From the NCBI GenBank assembly GCA_047606825.1, contig JASGDY010000127.1, forward strand, positions 56,801-120,800: DNA of 64,000 bases. Reading direction: 5' to 3'. The notes beneath the pieces are model-generated. The model saw only the letters and a program-made list of their open reading frames with translations. It was not told the DNA's origin and ran no database searches. Source of the stretch: Rhizosphaericola sp047606825. Its GTDB lineage: Bacteria; Bacteroidota; Bacteroidia; Chitinophagales; Chitinophagaceae. Shown here piece by piece: positions 9,101 through 17,367 of the stretch (position 1 is its first letter; the number at the start of each line of letters is the position of its first letter). A program made the position numbers and the translations under genes.

Positions 9101-10522
9101 CTATTGACTATTCACTACACTCGCGTTTTCTATTGCTTGTTTCAATGCACCGAGCTTGTTGTTGACTTCCTGTAATTCTGTTTCAGGAACAGATTTGGCG
9201 ACGATGCCCGCACCAGCTTGATAGTATAGCGTATTGTTTTTACTTAAAATAGAACGTATCATAATCGCGTGTTTAAAATTGCCGTTAAACCCAACAAAAC
9301 CAAGGGTTCCAGCATAATAGCTACGACTGTCATTTTCAAAAGCGTCAATCAACTGAATCGCTTTGTATTTCGGCGCACCGCTTAACGTTCCAGCCGGAAA
9401 ATTATCAGCGAGCAAACGGAAAGGGTTGGCATGTGTTTCTGTTTTTCCGCTGACTTCACTGACAAGGTGCATGACATGCGAAAAATAATGCACCTCACGA
9501 TAATAATCTACCTGTACATCCGTACAGTTACGGCTAAGGTCATTGCGAGCGAGGTCAACAAGCATGGTGTGTTCCGCGGTTTCCTTGGGGTCCTGTTGTA
9601 ATTTTTCGCCCAATAGCCGGTCTTGTTCTTTGTTACCCGTTTTTTTATAGGTTCCGGCGATTGGATGCACGACAGCAACGCCATTGTGTAGTATCAACTG
9701 CGATTCGGGGCTGGACCCAAACAATTTATAGTTGCCATAGTCGAAATAAAACATATAAGGCGACGGATTGATGCTGCGTAACGTGCGGTAAACATTGAAA
9801 TCATCGCCTTTGAAACCCTGCTGAAACCTACGGCTGGGAACAATTTGAAACACGTCGCCCCGTTTGCAACTGGCAATACCCTGACGCACCATGTCGAGAT
9901 ATTTTTCGTCGGTGACATTGGACGTTTCTTCACCGTTAAGCTGGAAACTATAACTTGGAATGTCGCGTCCCAATACGAACGCTTCCACTTTTTCCAGTTC
10001 GCTTTTCAGTCCAGGAATGATGTTTTCGCAGAGATACATTTCATCCTTGAAATGGTTGATGACCAGCACGTATTGATAGAGACGGTAGCGCACCAAAGGG
10101 ATTTCCCTTTCGGGGTCGCTTTTAAATGATTTCAACGAAATCGTATCAAAAAACTGTACGGCATTGTACGATGCATAACCAAACAATCCCTGCGCACGCG
10201 CGACAAATTCGTTTTCGGCCGGCGTTACTTCGTAGCCTTGCATATAGTTCCACAAGAGGTCGGGGACTTTTTGCGCATTGTCTATATGGACAGTTTCAGT
10301 TTCCTGCAAAGGATATTTTGTTTCAATCGTATGCACGTCGCGCACTTCGATGCCCCCAATCGCCTGTATGCCAATCAGCGAAAATGCGTCTTCCGCAGAA
10401 TGGTAGTCCGCGCCTTCCAACATCACCGTGTCGCGAAACTGGTCGCGCACACGCAGGTAAATGGCAACAGGCGTTTGTACGTCGAACAATAGTTTTCTAA
10501 ACTTCGTTTCTATCTTAATCAT
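9101..10522 (-). CDS. trpE: Anthranilate synthase component I TrpE
   Basis: Converts chorismate to anthranilate with ammonia from TrpG. The 473-residue protein carries the chorismate-binding fold with PIAGTYKKTGN, DPKETAEHTMLVDLARNDL, FPAGTLSGAPKYKAIQLI and GAGIVAKSVPETELQEV near the C-terminus. The upstream LLESSRRR-type feedback region is not clearly preserved, so Trp feedback inhibition cannot be read from it. The frame is open to 10555, but MIKIETKFRKLLFDVQTPVA from the ATG at 10522 matches the family. It is the first structural gene of the operon and lies directly behind the attenuator (10556-10588). Confidence 0.95.
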   Translation of the reverse strand: MIKIETKFRKLLFDVQTPVAIYLRVRDQFRDTVMLEGADYHSAEDAFSLIGIQAIGGIEVRDVHTIETKYPLQETETVHIDNAQKVPDLLWNYMQGYEVTPAENEFVARAQGLFGYASYNAVQFFDTISLKSFKSDPEREIPLVRYRLYQYVLVINHFKDEMYLCENIIPGLKSELEKVEAFVLGRDIPSYSFQLNGEETSNVTDEKYLDMVRQGIASCKRGDVFQIVPSRRFQQGFKGDDFNVYRTLRSINPSPYMFYFDYGNYKLFGSSPESQLILHNGVAVVHPIAGTYKKTGNKEQDRLLGEKLQQDPKETAEHTMLVDLARNDLSRNCTDVQVDYYREVHYFSHVMHLVSEVSGKTETHANPFRLLADNFPAGTLSGAPKYKAIQLIDAFENDSRSYYAGTLGFVGFNGNFKHAIMIRSILSKNNTLYYQAGAGIVAKSVPETELQEVNNKLGALKQAIENASVVNSQ

Positions 10523-10555
10523 TATACTAAAAAATTCAAAAGTTTTTTCATTCAA

Positions 10556-10588
10556 TAAAAAAGCCCCGACACGTTTGTCGAGGCTCTT
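10556..10588 (-). terminator. trp attenuator terminator (3:4 hairpin)
   Basis: On the minus strand the transcript has the arm AAGAGCCTCGACA (10588-10576), a four-base loop, and the arm TGTCGGGGCTTTT (10571-10559) running into a U-tract: a strong intrinsic terminator placed 34 bases before the trpE start. A terminator between promoter and first gene is only sensible as an attenuator. Its 5' arm can instead pair (about 9 bp including two G-U) with the UCGGGGCUU at the 3' end of the trpL reading frame (10634-10626), giving a mutually exclusive antiterminator. Confidence 0.88.
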
Positions 10589-10621
10589 AACAAATATATG
10601 ATGTATGTTATGGCAATGCCA

Positions 10622-10684
10622 TTACAAGCCCCGATAAGAGATTGTATGCCACCACCAAGCGATATTGTTCATTGTTCTGTCCAT
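10622..10684 (-). CDS. trpL: trp operon leader peptide TrpL
   Basis: A 20-codon reading frame, MDRTMNNIAWWWHTISYRGL, with three consecutive UGG codons (10657-10649), 33 bases upstream of the trpE attenuator terminator. The last codons (CGG GGC TTG) themselves form the strand that can pair with the 5' arm of the terminator. Inference: when charged tRNA-Trp is scarce, a ribosome stalled on the Trp codons leaves this strand free about 14 nt downstream, the antiterminator forms and trpE is transcribed; when Trp is plentiful, a ribosome at the stop codon covers it and the terminator folds. An alternative start is the second ATG at 10672. No clear Shine-Dalgarno is visible, as usual in Bacteroidota. 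Confidence 0.87.
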   Translation of the reverse strand: MDRTMNNIAWWWHTISYRGL

Positions 10685-10848
10685 TGCAGTGCGAATGTGA
10701 GGAATTATTTTGAAAAAATGTTATTTTGTAGAAAAAAAATTATTTAAGAGAAAAATTTTAACTTACTGAAAAACAAATAAAACCCGCTACCGCATGCCCC
10801 GAAATCTAAGGTTACTGTGAAGGTTTCATTGTATGCTCGATATATAAC

Positions 10849-10896
10849 CCGTTGTGCATTTGACGTAAATAACCTTACACTTTAATGCACAACAGG
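10849..10896. repeat. Inverted repeat between trp leader and metalloprotease
   Basis: CCGTTGTGCATT (10849-10860) and AATGCACAACAGG (10884-10896) are inverted copies with one extra base and a 23-base spacer. It lies 3' of the metalloprotease gene and 5' of the trp promoter region. There is no T-tract on either side, so it may be a protein-binding site or a weak 3'-end structure. I could not recognise a convincing -7/-33 promoter for the trp leader between here and 10690. Confidence 0.4.
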
Positions 10897-10998
10897 TTGT
10901 AATATAATTCCACATCAGTCCTAGCACTTCGACTTCGCCCAGCGCGGCACGTTGCCCTTATACGGCTTTTGTCTTTACCTTCTTACGTTTCGTGTTAT

Positions 10999-13563
10999 TT
11001 ATTTGCGCTTGTCAAAGAAGGTATTGATTCTGTCCAGCAAATCCTGGTAATGGTATTTGGTAATGTTGTCGCTGGTAATACTTACGGCAGATGCCAATTG
11101 AGACTGTAGGCTTCTCAATTCAGCTCTTGCGATGGCACTGGCCTCTGCATTGTCTGGAGCGGACAAACCCATTATGATCATGATGTTGCCCATGGACTGG
11201 ACACTTGGGCTGGATTGTTTGGGTTCGATGATGTTCATCAGATTGTCCACGTATTTCTTTTGTAGGGTTTTACGTGGAGATGTGACCGCACTGTTGGATT
11301 TCAGTTCTTTCCAGATACCCTCGTGCAGATCCCCGATGAACTCCGTAACAGAATAAGTCGTATCTCCAAACGTACTGCTGGCAGTCGCCAACTGGTTGAG
11401 TTTTCCGGCGGATAGGATGCTGTTCAATACACTGTTTTGGATGGTATAGACTTGGTTGTTGCCCGCAGGATTGTACACTTTTGTCAGAATGTTTTTGTCC
11501 AAAAGCCATTCCGGGGTTTCGAACAACTGTGTATTCAAAAAAGCAACGGCTCTTTTCTGTTTTTCCTTGGGCGTGGCAGTGTACACAGGACCACTTTCTT
11601 CGACACTTTTGTAGGTGGTCTGCAAACCGCCGATGTTTTTGGCGACATGGTTCACGTAGCGGTTAAATTGCGTCACGACCTGAGTGTACATATCCGAAAG
11701 ATTGGTATAGTCGTCGGCTTCCTCTTTTGTCCATTCGGGCAGGTTGGCGATGACTCTTTGTAAATTTTTGATACCATAAGCGTTGGCAATCATATTGTCG
11801 CCGCCGAGGTCTTCGGTCTGCGCGCGTGGATCGAGGTCGCGTCCCTCGCCGCCAAACCACAGTCTTGGATTCTTGTTGAGCGCATCGATGGTCCATTTGT
11901 TGACGATTTTTTTGTCATCCTCGTCGGTTTTGCCCCCAGCATAGGCATAGCCCCATTGGATGGCCCACTTGTCATAGTCGCCAATCCTTGGGAAAATACC
12001 GGCTTCGGAAACGTTGTCCTCCGGCTGTGCGACGTAATTGAAACGTGCATAGTCCATGATGGAAGCTGTATGCCCATTAGCTTCTACCCATTTTTTGTTG
12101 CGCAAGAGTTCGACGGGCGTCCTGCTGCTGCTGCCCATGTTGTGGCGCAGGCCGAGCGTATGCCCAATCTCATGGGAAGAGACGAAACGGATGAGGTTGC
12201 CCATCAGCTCGTCATCAAACTTCATTTTCCGTGCTTTGGGGTCGATGGCGCCAGCTTGTACCATGTACCAGTCGTGTACAAGTTTCATCACGTTGTGGTA
12301 CCAGCCGATATGGCTTTCAAGTATCTCACCGCTGCGCGGGTCGTGGACGTTAGGACCGTAGGCGTTTTCGATGTCGGAGGCAAAATAGCGCAGGACGCTG
12401 AAACGCGCGTCTTCCATACTCATCGTCGTGTCGTTTTCGGGCCATTCCTTGCCGACGATGGCGTTTTTGAAGCCTGCTTTCTCAAAGGCTTTTTGCCAGT
12501 CGTTGATACCGGCGATAAGGTATGGACGCCATTTTTTGGGCGTTGCGGGGTCGATGTAGTAGACGATTTGTTTTTTAGGTTCCACAAGTTGTCCTTTTTC
12601 CCATTTCAGGCGGTCTTCGTCTTTGGGTTCGAGACGCCACCTTACGATAAAGGTTTTGTCCTCTACCTTTTGCTGGTCGTCGCCGTACTGGGTGTAGTCG
12701 TCGGCAAAATACCCGACGCGCTTGTCGAACAAGCGTTTTGCCATCGGTTTTTCGGGCAATAGTAAAAAAGAACTGTTGAGTTCCATCGTCATCGGTGTGC
12801 TCTCGCGGCGTACCATGGGCATGGAGCCCATCATCAAGCTACTCCCACCGCCACCGCCGCTATAGGTTTTGACGGTGCGGATTTCGACGTTGAGGGGAAA
12901 AGCCTTGACGCTCTTGATATAGCTTCTGTCGCTCAGGATGCCGCCTGCACCCAATGCACTCTTTCTGGAACCGCTCAGACTGACCAAGTCGTTGTCGCCC
13001 TTCATGAAGTCGGTCGCGTCGATGACGACCGAAGTGGAATCCTTGCCGTAAGCCTGTATGCCAAAAGCCTGCATCAACGGGTTGACGTTGGAGTTGGCCA
13101 CAGCCTTGACGATCTGGCTGGTGGAGTCGGCGGTCGTGATGTCGATGATGCCACGGATGAAAATGTTTTTGTCCGGACCTTTTTCAAACCGTATGGTTTT
13201 CTGGCTGATGATTTCCCCGCCGTAGGTCTGTGCGTTGTTAGCGGAAACCTGCGCGAAACGGTTTACAATAAGGATAGGTTTTTCAAATAGTTTGTTGGGT
13301 ATCTCAAAATACCATTTGTCCTCTACCTTGTGTACCCAGAACAAACCTTTTTGCGTGATGGCGGAGTCGGGGATGACTTCTTTGTAAGGTTTGATGGTGA
13401 CGGGTTTCGACGGCTTGGTGGCTTTTTTGGAGGTGTCCGTTTTCGCCATTAGCAAAGAATCTTTCTGGGGCAGAGAGTCTTTCGGTAGAGGGTGCGGTCT
13501 TTGGGCAAATGCGTTGCTGCCCACCAGTAAGGCAGCCAGGATAAATGGTCTGTGAAAATACAT
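10999..13563 (-). CDS. Secreted zinc-dependent metalloprotease (DUF5117/DUF4953 type)
   Basis: An 854-residue exported protein. A signal peptide (MYFHRPFILAALLVGSNAFAQ) is followed by a Lys/Pro-rich linker, the DUF5118/DUF5117-type region and the metzincin-like zinc motif HEIGHTLGLRHNMGSS (about residues 465-480) with the catalytic Glu and three His; a DUF4953-type C-terminal half follows. Members of this Bacteroidota family are predicted periplasmic or outer-membrane peptidases of unknown substrate. The arrangement is monocistronic, and the gene diverges from the NlpC/P60 gene at 13801. The product family is well supported; physiological role is not. Confidence 0.88.
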   Translation of the reverse strand: MYFHRPFILAALLVGSNAFAQRPHPLPKDSLPQKDSLLMAKTDTSKKATKPSKPVTIKPYKEVIPDSAITQKGLFWVHKVEDKWYFEIPNKLFEKPILIVNRFAQVSANNAQTYGGEIISQKTIRFEKGPDKNIFIRGIIDITTADSTSQIVKAVANSNVNPLMQAFGIQAYGKDSTSVVIDATDFMKGDNDLVSLSGSRKSALGAGGILSDRSYIKSVKAFPLNVEIRTVKTYSGGGGGSSLMMGSMPMVRRESTPMTMELNSSFLLLPEKPMAKRLFDKRVGYFADDYTQYGDDQQKVEDKTFIVRWRLEPKDEDRLKWEKGQLVEPKKQIVYYIDPATPKKWRPYLIAGINDWQKAFEKAGFKNAIVGKEWPENDTTMSMEDARFSVLRYFASDIENAYGPNVHDPRSGEILESHIGWYHNVMKLVHDWYMVQAGAIDPKARKMKFDDELMGNLIRFVSSHEIGHTLGLRHNMGSSSRTPVELLRNKKWVEANGHTASIMDYARFNYVAQPEDNVSEAGIFPRIGDYDKWAIQWGYAYAGGKTDEDDKKIVNKWTIDALNKNPRLWFGGEGRDLDPRAQTEDLGGDNMIANAYGIKNLQRVIANLPEWTKEEADDYTNLSDMYTQVVTQFNRYVNHVAKNIGGLQTTYKSVEESGPVYTATPKEKQKRAVAFLNTQLFETPEWLLDKNILTKVYNPAGNNQVYTIQNSVLNSILSAGKLNQLATASSTFGDTTYSVTEFIGDLHEGIWKELKSNSAVTSPRKTLQKKYVDNLMNIIEPKQSSPSVQSMGNIMIIMGLSAPDNAEASAIARAELRSLQSQLASAVSITSDNITKYHYQDLLDRINTFFDKRK

Positions 13564-13800
13564 ACGGTATAATTTTGTTGTTTTGTTTTTTGCAATATAC
13601 GAGCATCGCGGGAAATAGGAGGAAATAATTGATGAACGGTATTTTTAATTTATAAAGACAGAAATTCGGGAAGACCGGGAAGGCCAAAAAACTTGCTTCG
13701 ATTGCGTTAGCACTCTCAATTTTATTTCGGACTTTGGGGTCTCTCGACTTTCTGTCAAACTTATTAGCGCTAAACCCTTAATTCTATTTATCTTTGTTAC

Positions 13801-14937
13801 ATGAAATACACATTATTTGTACTACTTGGATTATCTACTTTGGTGCGCGTCGATGCGCAGTCTGTATTGAAGCCGGAAATTGCCCAGGCAGTTAGTTTTG
13901 TGGAGACAAAACTGAAACCGGACCACCAGTCGCAATATTTCCGCGTTTTCCCACTGTCAGGTGATTCGCTTTTGGTGGAGACAACGAGCGAGGACGCGGT
14001 ACATCGTTTTGATTCTATTTTCCCCAATACGCCGAAGAAAGTCGAGTATCTTCCCATACCTTTTGCCGACGGAAAAAATTTCGGTATCGTCAACCTTTCC
14101 GTGACCAATCATCGCGGCGGCCCCGAACAACCCGCGGAAATGTGGACACAGGCACTCATGGGAAGTACGCTGCGTATCTTGAAACAAGCAAAAAAATATT
14201 ATCTCGTACAGACACCGGACAACTTTATCGCTTTTGTGGAAGCGTCGGGCATCGTCCGCGTGACGGAAGCGGAGAAAAACCAATGGGAAAACCAGCAGCA
14301 AATCATCTTCACACAATTATACGGCACCGTGTATTCCGAAAAAAACCAGAAATCCCTGCCTGTTTCGGACATCGTGGCAGGAAACCGGCTGGCACTTAAG
14401 GGAGAAAAAGGAAAATTTTTCGAAGTCCAATATCCCAATGGCAAAATCGGCTATGTCCTAAAATCCGAAGCCCAAAAATACAGCGACTGGCTGGCATCGC
14501 GCAACCCGACTTCTGAAAATATATTGACTACAGGCGAGCAGCTATTGGGGTCTCCCTATCTGTGGGGCGGCGCATCCGTCAAAGGCATGGATTGCAGCGG
14601 ATTTGTACGCACCAGCTTTGCTTTGAATGGCATTTCGTTGCCTCGTGACGCTGCCCAACAGGCACTGATAGGAGAAAAAGTAGATATCTACGAAGATGGC
14701 ATCGTCAATATCGACAAGGCTTTGAGGACGTTGATGCGAGGAGATTTACTGTTTTTCGGAACGAAGAACGATGACGGTTCGGACAAGGTAACGCATGTTG
14801 CGATTTATATGGGCAACGGACAGTTTATACAGTCTGCGGGATATGTCAAGATTTCCAATTTCAACCCCAGCTCGCCGGATTATGACGGCGACCATGTCGT
14901 CCACTTTCTAAGTGCACGGAGAATTTTAAAGAAGTGA
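13801..14937 (+). CDS. NlpC/P60 family cell-wall endopeptidase with SH3-like domains
   Basis: A 378-residue exported cysteine peptidase that probably cuts gamma-D-Glu-diaminoacid bonds in muropeptides. The N-terminus MKYTLFVLLGLSTLVRVDAQ is a signal peptide. A middle bacterial SH3-like part (LYGTVYSEK ... GKIGYVLKSEA) precedes the peptidase domain: YLWGGASVKGMDCSGFVR with the catalytic Cys (about residue 265), VTHVAIYMGNGQFIQS with the catalytic His (about residue 330), and a polar third residue after it. The layout resembles Bacteroides YkfC-like proteins. A TATCTTTG sequence at 13789-13796 sits only 4 bases before the ATG, too close for a normal leader, so I do not rely on it as a promoter. 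Confidence 0.9.
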   Translation: MKYTLFVLLGLSTLVRVDAQSVLKPEIAQAVSFVETKLKPDHQSQYFRVFPLSGDSLLVETTSEDAVHRFDSIFPNTPKKVEYLPIPFADGKNFGIVNLSVTNHRGGPEQPAEMWTQALMGSTLRILKQAKKYYLVQTPDNFIAFVEASGIVRVTEAEKNQWENQQQIIFTQLYGTVYSEKNQKSLPVSDIVAGNRLALKGEKGKFFEVQYPNGKIGYVLKSEAQKYSDWLASRNPTSENILTTGEQLLGSPYLWGGASVKGMDCSGFVRTSFALNGISLPRDAAQQALIGEKVDIYEDGIVNIDKALRTLMRGDLLFFGTKNDDGSDKVTHVAIYMGNGQFIQSAGYVKISNFNPSSPDYDGDHVVHFLSARRILKK

Positions 14938-14962
14938 GAATGAAGAATTGAGAATTTTCCTG

Positions 14963-15004
14963 CTACCGCCACGGATACGGGATACTGCAAGATTAGTGGC
15001 GGTA
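14963..15004. repeat. Inverted repeat between convergent genes
   Basis: TACCGCCAC (14964-14972) and GTGGCGGTA (14996-15004) are perfect inverted copies with a 23-base spacer, located between the convergent ends of the NlpC/P60 and universal stress genes. This position suits a 3'-end structure, but no T-tract follows, so I do not call a terminator. The remainder of the gap up to 15183 shows nothing further. Confidence 0.4.
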
Positions 15005-15183
15005 TCCATTAATAGATGGAGCCGGCCGTATTGGGAATGGTATTCATGATTCAATCATATTTTCATTTTTGAAATCAGACCATAAATCAAATAACCACTT
15101 GGCCTTCCATCAGCACATCCTAAACTTGTGTCCGAAAAATACATCAAAGCACCCTACATCATCCATCATCAATTCTTCATTAT

Positions 15184-16029
15184 TCATGGATTGGTCTCTT
15201 CAAACACCAATATCGGCGTATGTGTACCAAACGCCAGTTGCCGTATCAGGCTCTTATGAAAAATCGTGTTGAGGATGCCGTATTTCCTTTCAAACAAAAC
15301 CAATAGTTGGATGGACTTTTCGGCGCAATACTCTTCCAGTGCCTGTCGCTTGTCGGACGCGGACAAGACCTCTAGTTTGGTATTGAGGTTGTTGAAACGA
15401 TAGCTGATTTTTTCGATGTTGGGGTTTTGGATATGGATGCCGTGATTGTTGTCTTCGTCGATATTGACAAGGTACAGTTTATTGCCGTCGAGTTGTCGGA
15501 AGGCGTTCTTGACACGCTCTATCGGCAGACGGTCGAGGTCGTGGGTGATGTCGATTGCCGCCGCGATGTTGGGACGGTCAATCCACACCGCTTTTTCTGG
15601 AACGATGATGACCGGACAGTTGGTCTTGCGCATGACGTTGATCGCGTTGCTGCCGACAAGATTTTGCTCCAGTTTAGTTTTGGAGGAAATACCTAATATG
15701 ATGAGGTCGATTCCTTTATTGTTGATTAGGTCATGTGCGATATTGATGAGCTTGCCTTCCAGGAGCAACGCAGTAACGGTTACGTCGGCAGCTAACGCGG
15801 ACTGTACTTTTTCCTTGAGTGTATTCAATTCGTTTTGTTCGTCCTGCAACAGCTCCGGTAGTCCTGCGCTGATGACAGGCTGGTTGGCAATCGCATTGTT
15901 GGTTACATACGTATGCAAAACCGTGATATGCTTGATGTCCAGCACACGTGCAATGTGGATACCGTATTCGATGGCGTTTTGGGATGAAGTGGAAAAATCG
16001 GTCGGGAGCAGGATATGTGTCGTTGCCAT
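15184..16029 (-). CDS. Universal stress protein, two UspA domains
   Basis: A 281-residue cytoplasmic protein. The first UspA domain begins THILLPTDFSTSSQNAIEYGI and contains ILGISSKTKLEQNLVGSNAINVM, a variant of the ATP-binding G-x2-G-x9-G-S/T loop, followed by CPVIIVPE. A second, more diverged domain (NIAAAIDITHDLDRLPIERV ... HTPILVFEE) completes the tandem. This is the standard tandem USP of Bacteroidota; the ligand and trigger cannot be read. TAACTTTC at 16059-16052 on the minus strand is one base off the -7 consensus and could be its promoter. Confidence 0.9.
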   Translation of the reverse strand: MATTHILLPTDFSTSSQNAIEYGIHIARVLDIKHITVLHTYVTNNAIANQPVISAGLPELLQDEQNELNTLKEKVQSALAADVTVTALLLEGKLINIAHDLINNKGIDLIILGISSKTKLEQNLVGSNAINVMRKTNCPVIIVPEKAVWIDRPNIAAAIDITHDLDRLPIERVKNAFRQLDGNKLYLVNIDEDNNHGIHIQNPNIEKISYRFNNLNTKLEVLSASDKRQALEEYCAEKSIQLLVLFERKYGILNTIFHKSLIRQLAFGTHTPILVFEETNP

Positions 16030-16219
16030 GTCATTTGGTTTTATTGGGGTCGAAAGTTAGGTATTTTATCGGTTTGGATATTATTGTTGAAAGATTAAAT
16101 AATGTTTAAATTTAGATAAAGGCGTTTTTTGAAACCTATGCCACTGGCAGCCTTAGGCAAGACCAACGGCGAACCTCCTTCTTATTTTTTACTTTTTCCT
16201 TTTAACTTAACTCTACCCT

Positions 16220-16227
16220 TATCTTTG
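16220..16227 (+). promoter_or_regulatory. Candidate -7 element TATCTTTG
   Basis: Perfect match to the Bacteroidota -7 consensus TAnnTTTG, ending 5 bases before the ATG of the ABC ATPase. No clear TTTG sits at the usual upstream distance, and the short leader is unusual, so support is limited to the one element. Confidence 0.3.
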
Positions 16228-16232
16228 ACCTT

Positions 16233-17222
16233 ATGGAATTAATCGAAATAACGGGTGTCAGCAAGGTAATTAAGCATAAATCTGCACTTTCCGACATATC
16301 ACTTCGTTTTCATAAAAGTGAGAATGCGGCTATCATCGGCGAGACAGGTTCGGGCAAAAGTACATTGCTCAAGGCAATTGCAGGCCTTGTGCAGCCGGAC
16401 ACTGGAAAGATTTTCCTCAACGGAAAAAAAGTATTGGGACCCGATGAAAAATTAATTCCGGGACATGACGCGATTGCCTATCTCTCCCAACATTACGAAC
16501 TACCCATCCACCTGCGCGTGGAACAGGTATTGGAATACGCCAATACGCTCTCGGCCGGGCAAGAACTGGAACTATACAAAATCTGCCATATAGAGCATCT
16601 CATGAAACGCAAGACGCATGAGCTTTCGGGTGGCGAAAAACAGCGTATCGCACTGGTGCGCCTGCTGCTTGGACAGCCACAGGTCCTGCTCTTGGACGAA
16701 CCTTTCAGCAACTTTGACAATATCCACAAAAATGAAATGATGGGTATCGTCGGCGAGATTTCCCAAAAATGGGGCATCACCTGCATCATGGTTTCACACG
16801 CCCCCAAGGACGTACTCGCCTGGTCTGACAGGATAATTGCCATGCACAACGGCATAGTCGTGCAGGACGGAACGCCGGAGGAACTATATCGCCACTCTGA
16901 GACTGTCTATGTCGCTGGGCTTTTAGGTGATTATAACCTATTGTCCGGTCAAGATTTACGTAAGATGGGGTTGCCTGGTTTTGAAATAGAAAGGCAATAT
17001 ATGGTTCGCCCCGAATCTTTTCACGCCGTGTTGCCCGAAACCGCTAACACCAAAGGACGGATTGTGGAACGGCATTTCATCGGATTTGGCTACCAGCTGC
17101 TGGTGGACGTCAACGGCATTACGCTCAAGACATTTACCCAATATCCCTATCTTCAAATAGGCAATACGGTACACCTGCAACTCGCCGAGGCTGATGTGGT
17201 GAAAATAAAAAAGCAAAAGTGA
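16233..17222 (+). CDS. ABC transporter ATP-binding protein (PotA/FbpC-like)
   Basis: A 329-residue ATPase subunit. Walker A is GETGSGKST (residues about 36-44), the signature is LSGGEKQR, Walker B is VLLLDEPFSNFD, and the switch His follows in IMVSHAPKDVL. A roughly 90-residue C-terminal part (MVRPESFHAVLPE ... FIGFGYQLLVDVNG) is like the TOBE domain of Fe3+, polyamine or molybdate importers. No permease or binding protein is adjacent: the next gene is mgtE. The substrate is therefore unknown, and it may be an orphan subunit that works with a distant permease. Confidence 0.88.
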   Translation: MELIEITGVSKVIKHKSALSDISLRFHKSENAAIIGETGSGKSTLLKAIAGLVQPDTGKIFLNGKKVLGPDEKLIPGHDAIAYLSQHYELPIHLRVEQVLEYANTLSAGQELELYKICHIEHLMKRKTHELSGGEKQRIALVRLLLGQPQVLLLDEPFSNFDNIHKNEMMGIVGEISQKWGITCIMVSHAPKDVLAWSDRIIAMHNGIVVQDGTPEELYRHSETVYVAGLLGDYNLLSGQDLRKMGLPGFEIERQYMVRPESFHAVLPETANTKGRIVERHFIGFGYQLLVDVNGITLKTFTQYPYLQIGNTVHLQLAEADVVKIKKQK

Positions 17223-17367
17223 AAAGGCAAAACCTAAAGCACCAACCATCATTTTCTGTAAATATTTTATTGCGGGGCGAAATATAACTGGATACGGTTT
17301 TTGCTTTTGCCTTTTTACTTTTGCCTTATAATCATATTTGTTGCATCGGATTAACTAAATTGCGGGC

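Noticed and set aside
11956..12762. 268-codon plus-strand open frame opposite the metalloprotease
   Set aside because: Antisense shadow covering the zinc-motif region of a well-supported gene.
13789..13796. TATCTTTG as the promoter of the NlpC/P60 gene
   Set aside because: Only four bases separate it from the ATG, which would give a leaderless or shortened transcript, and no partner TTTG is visible.
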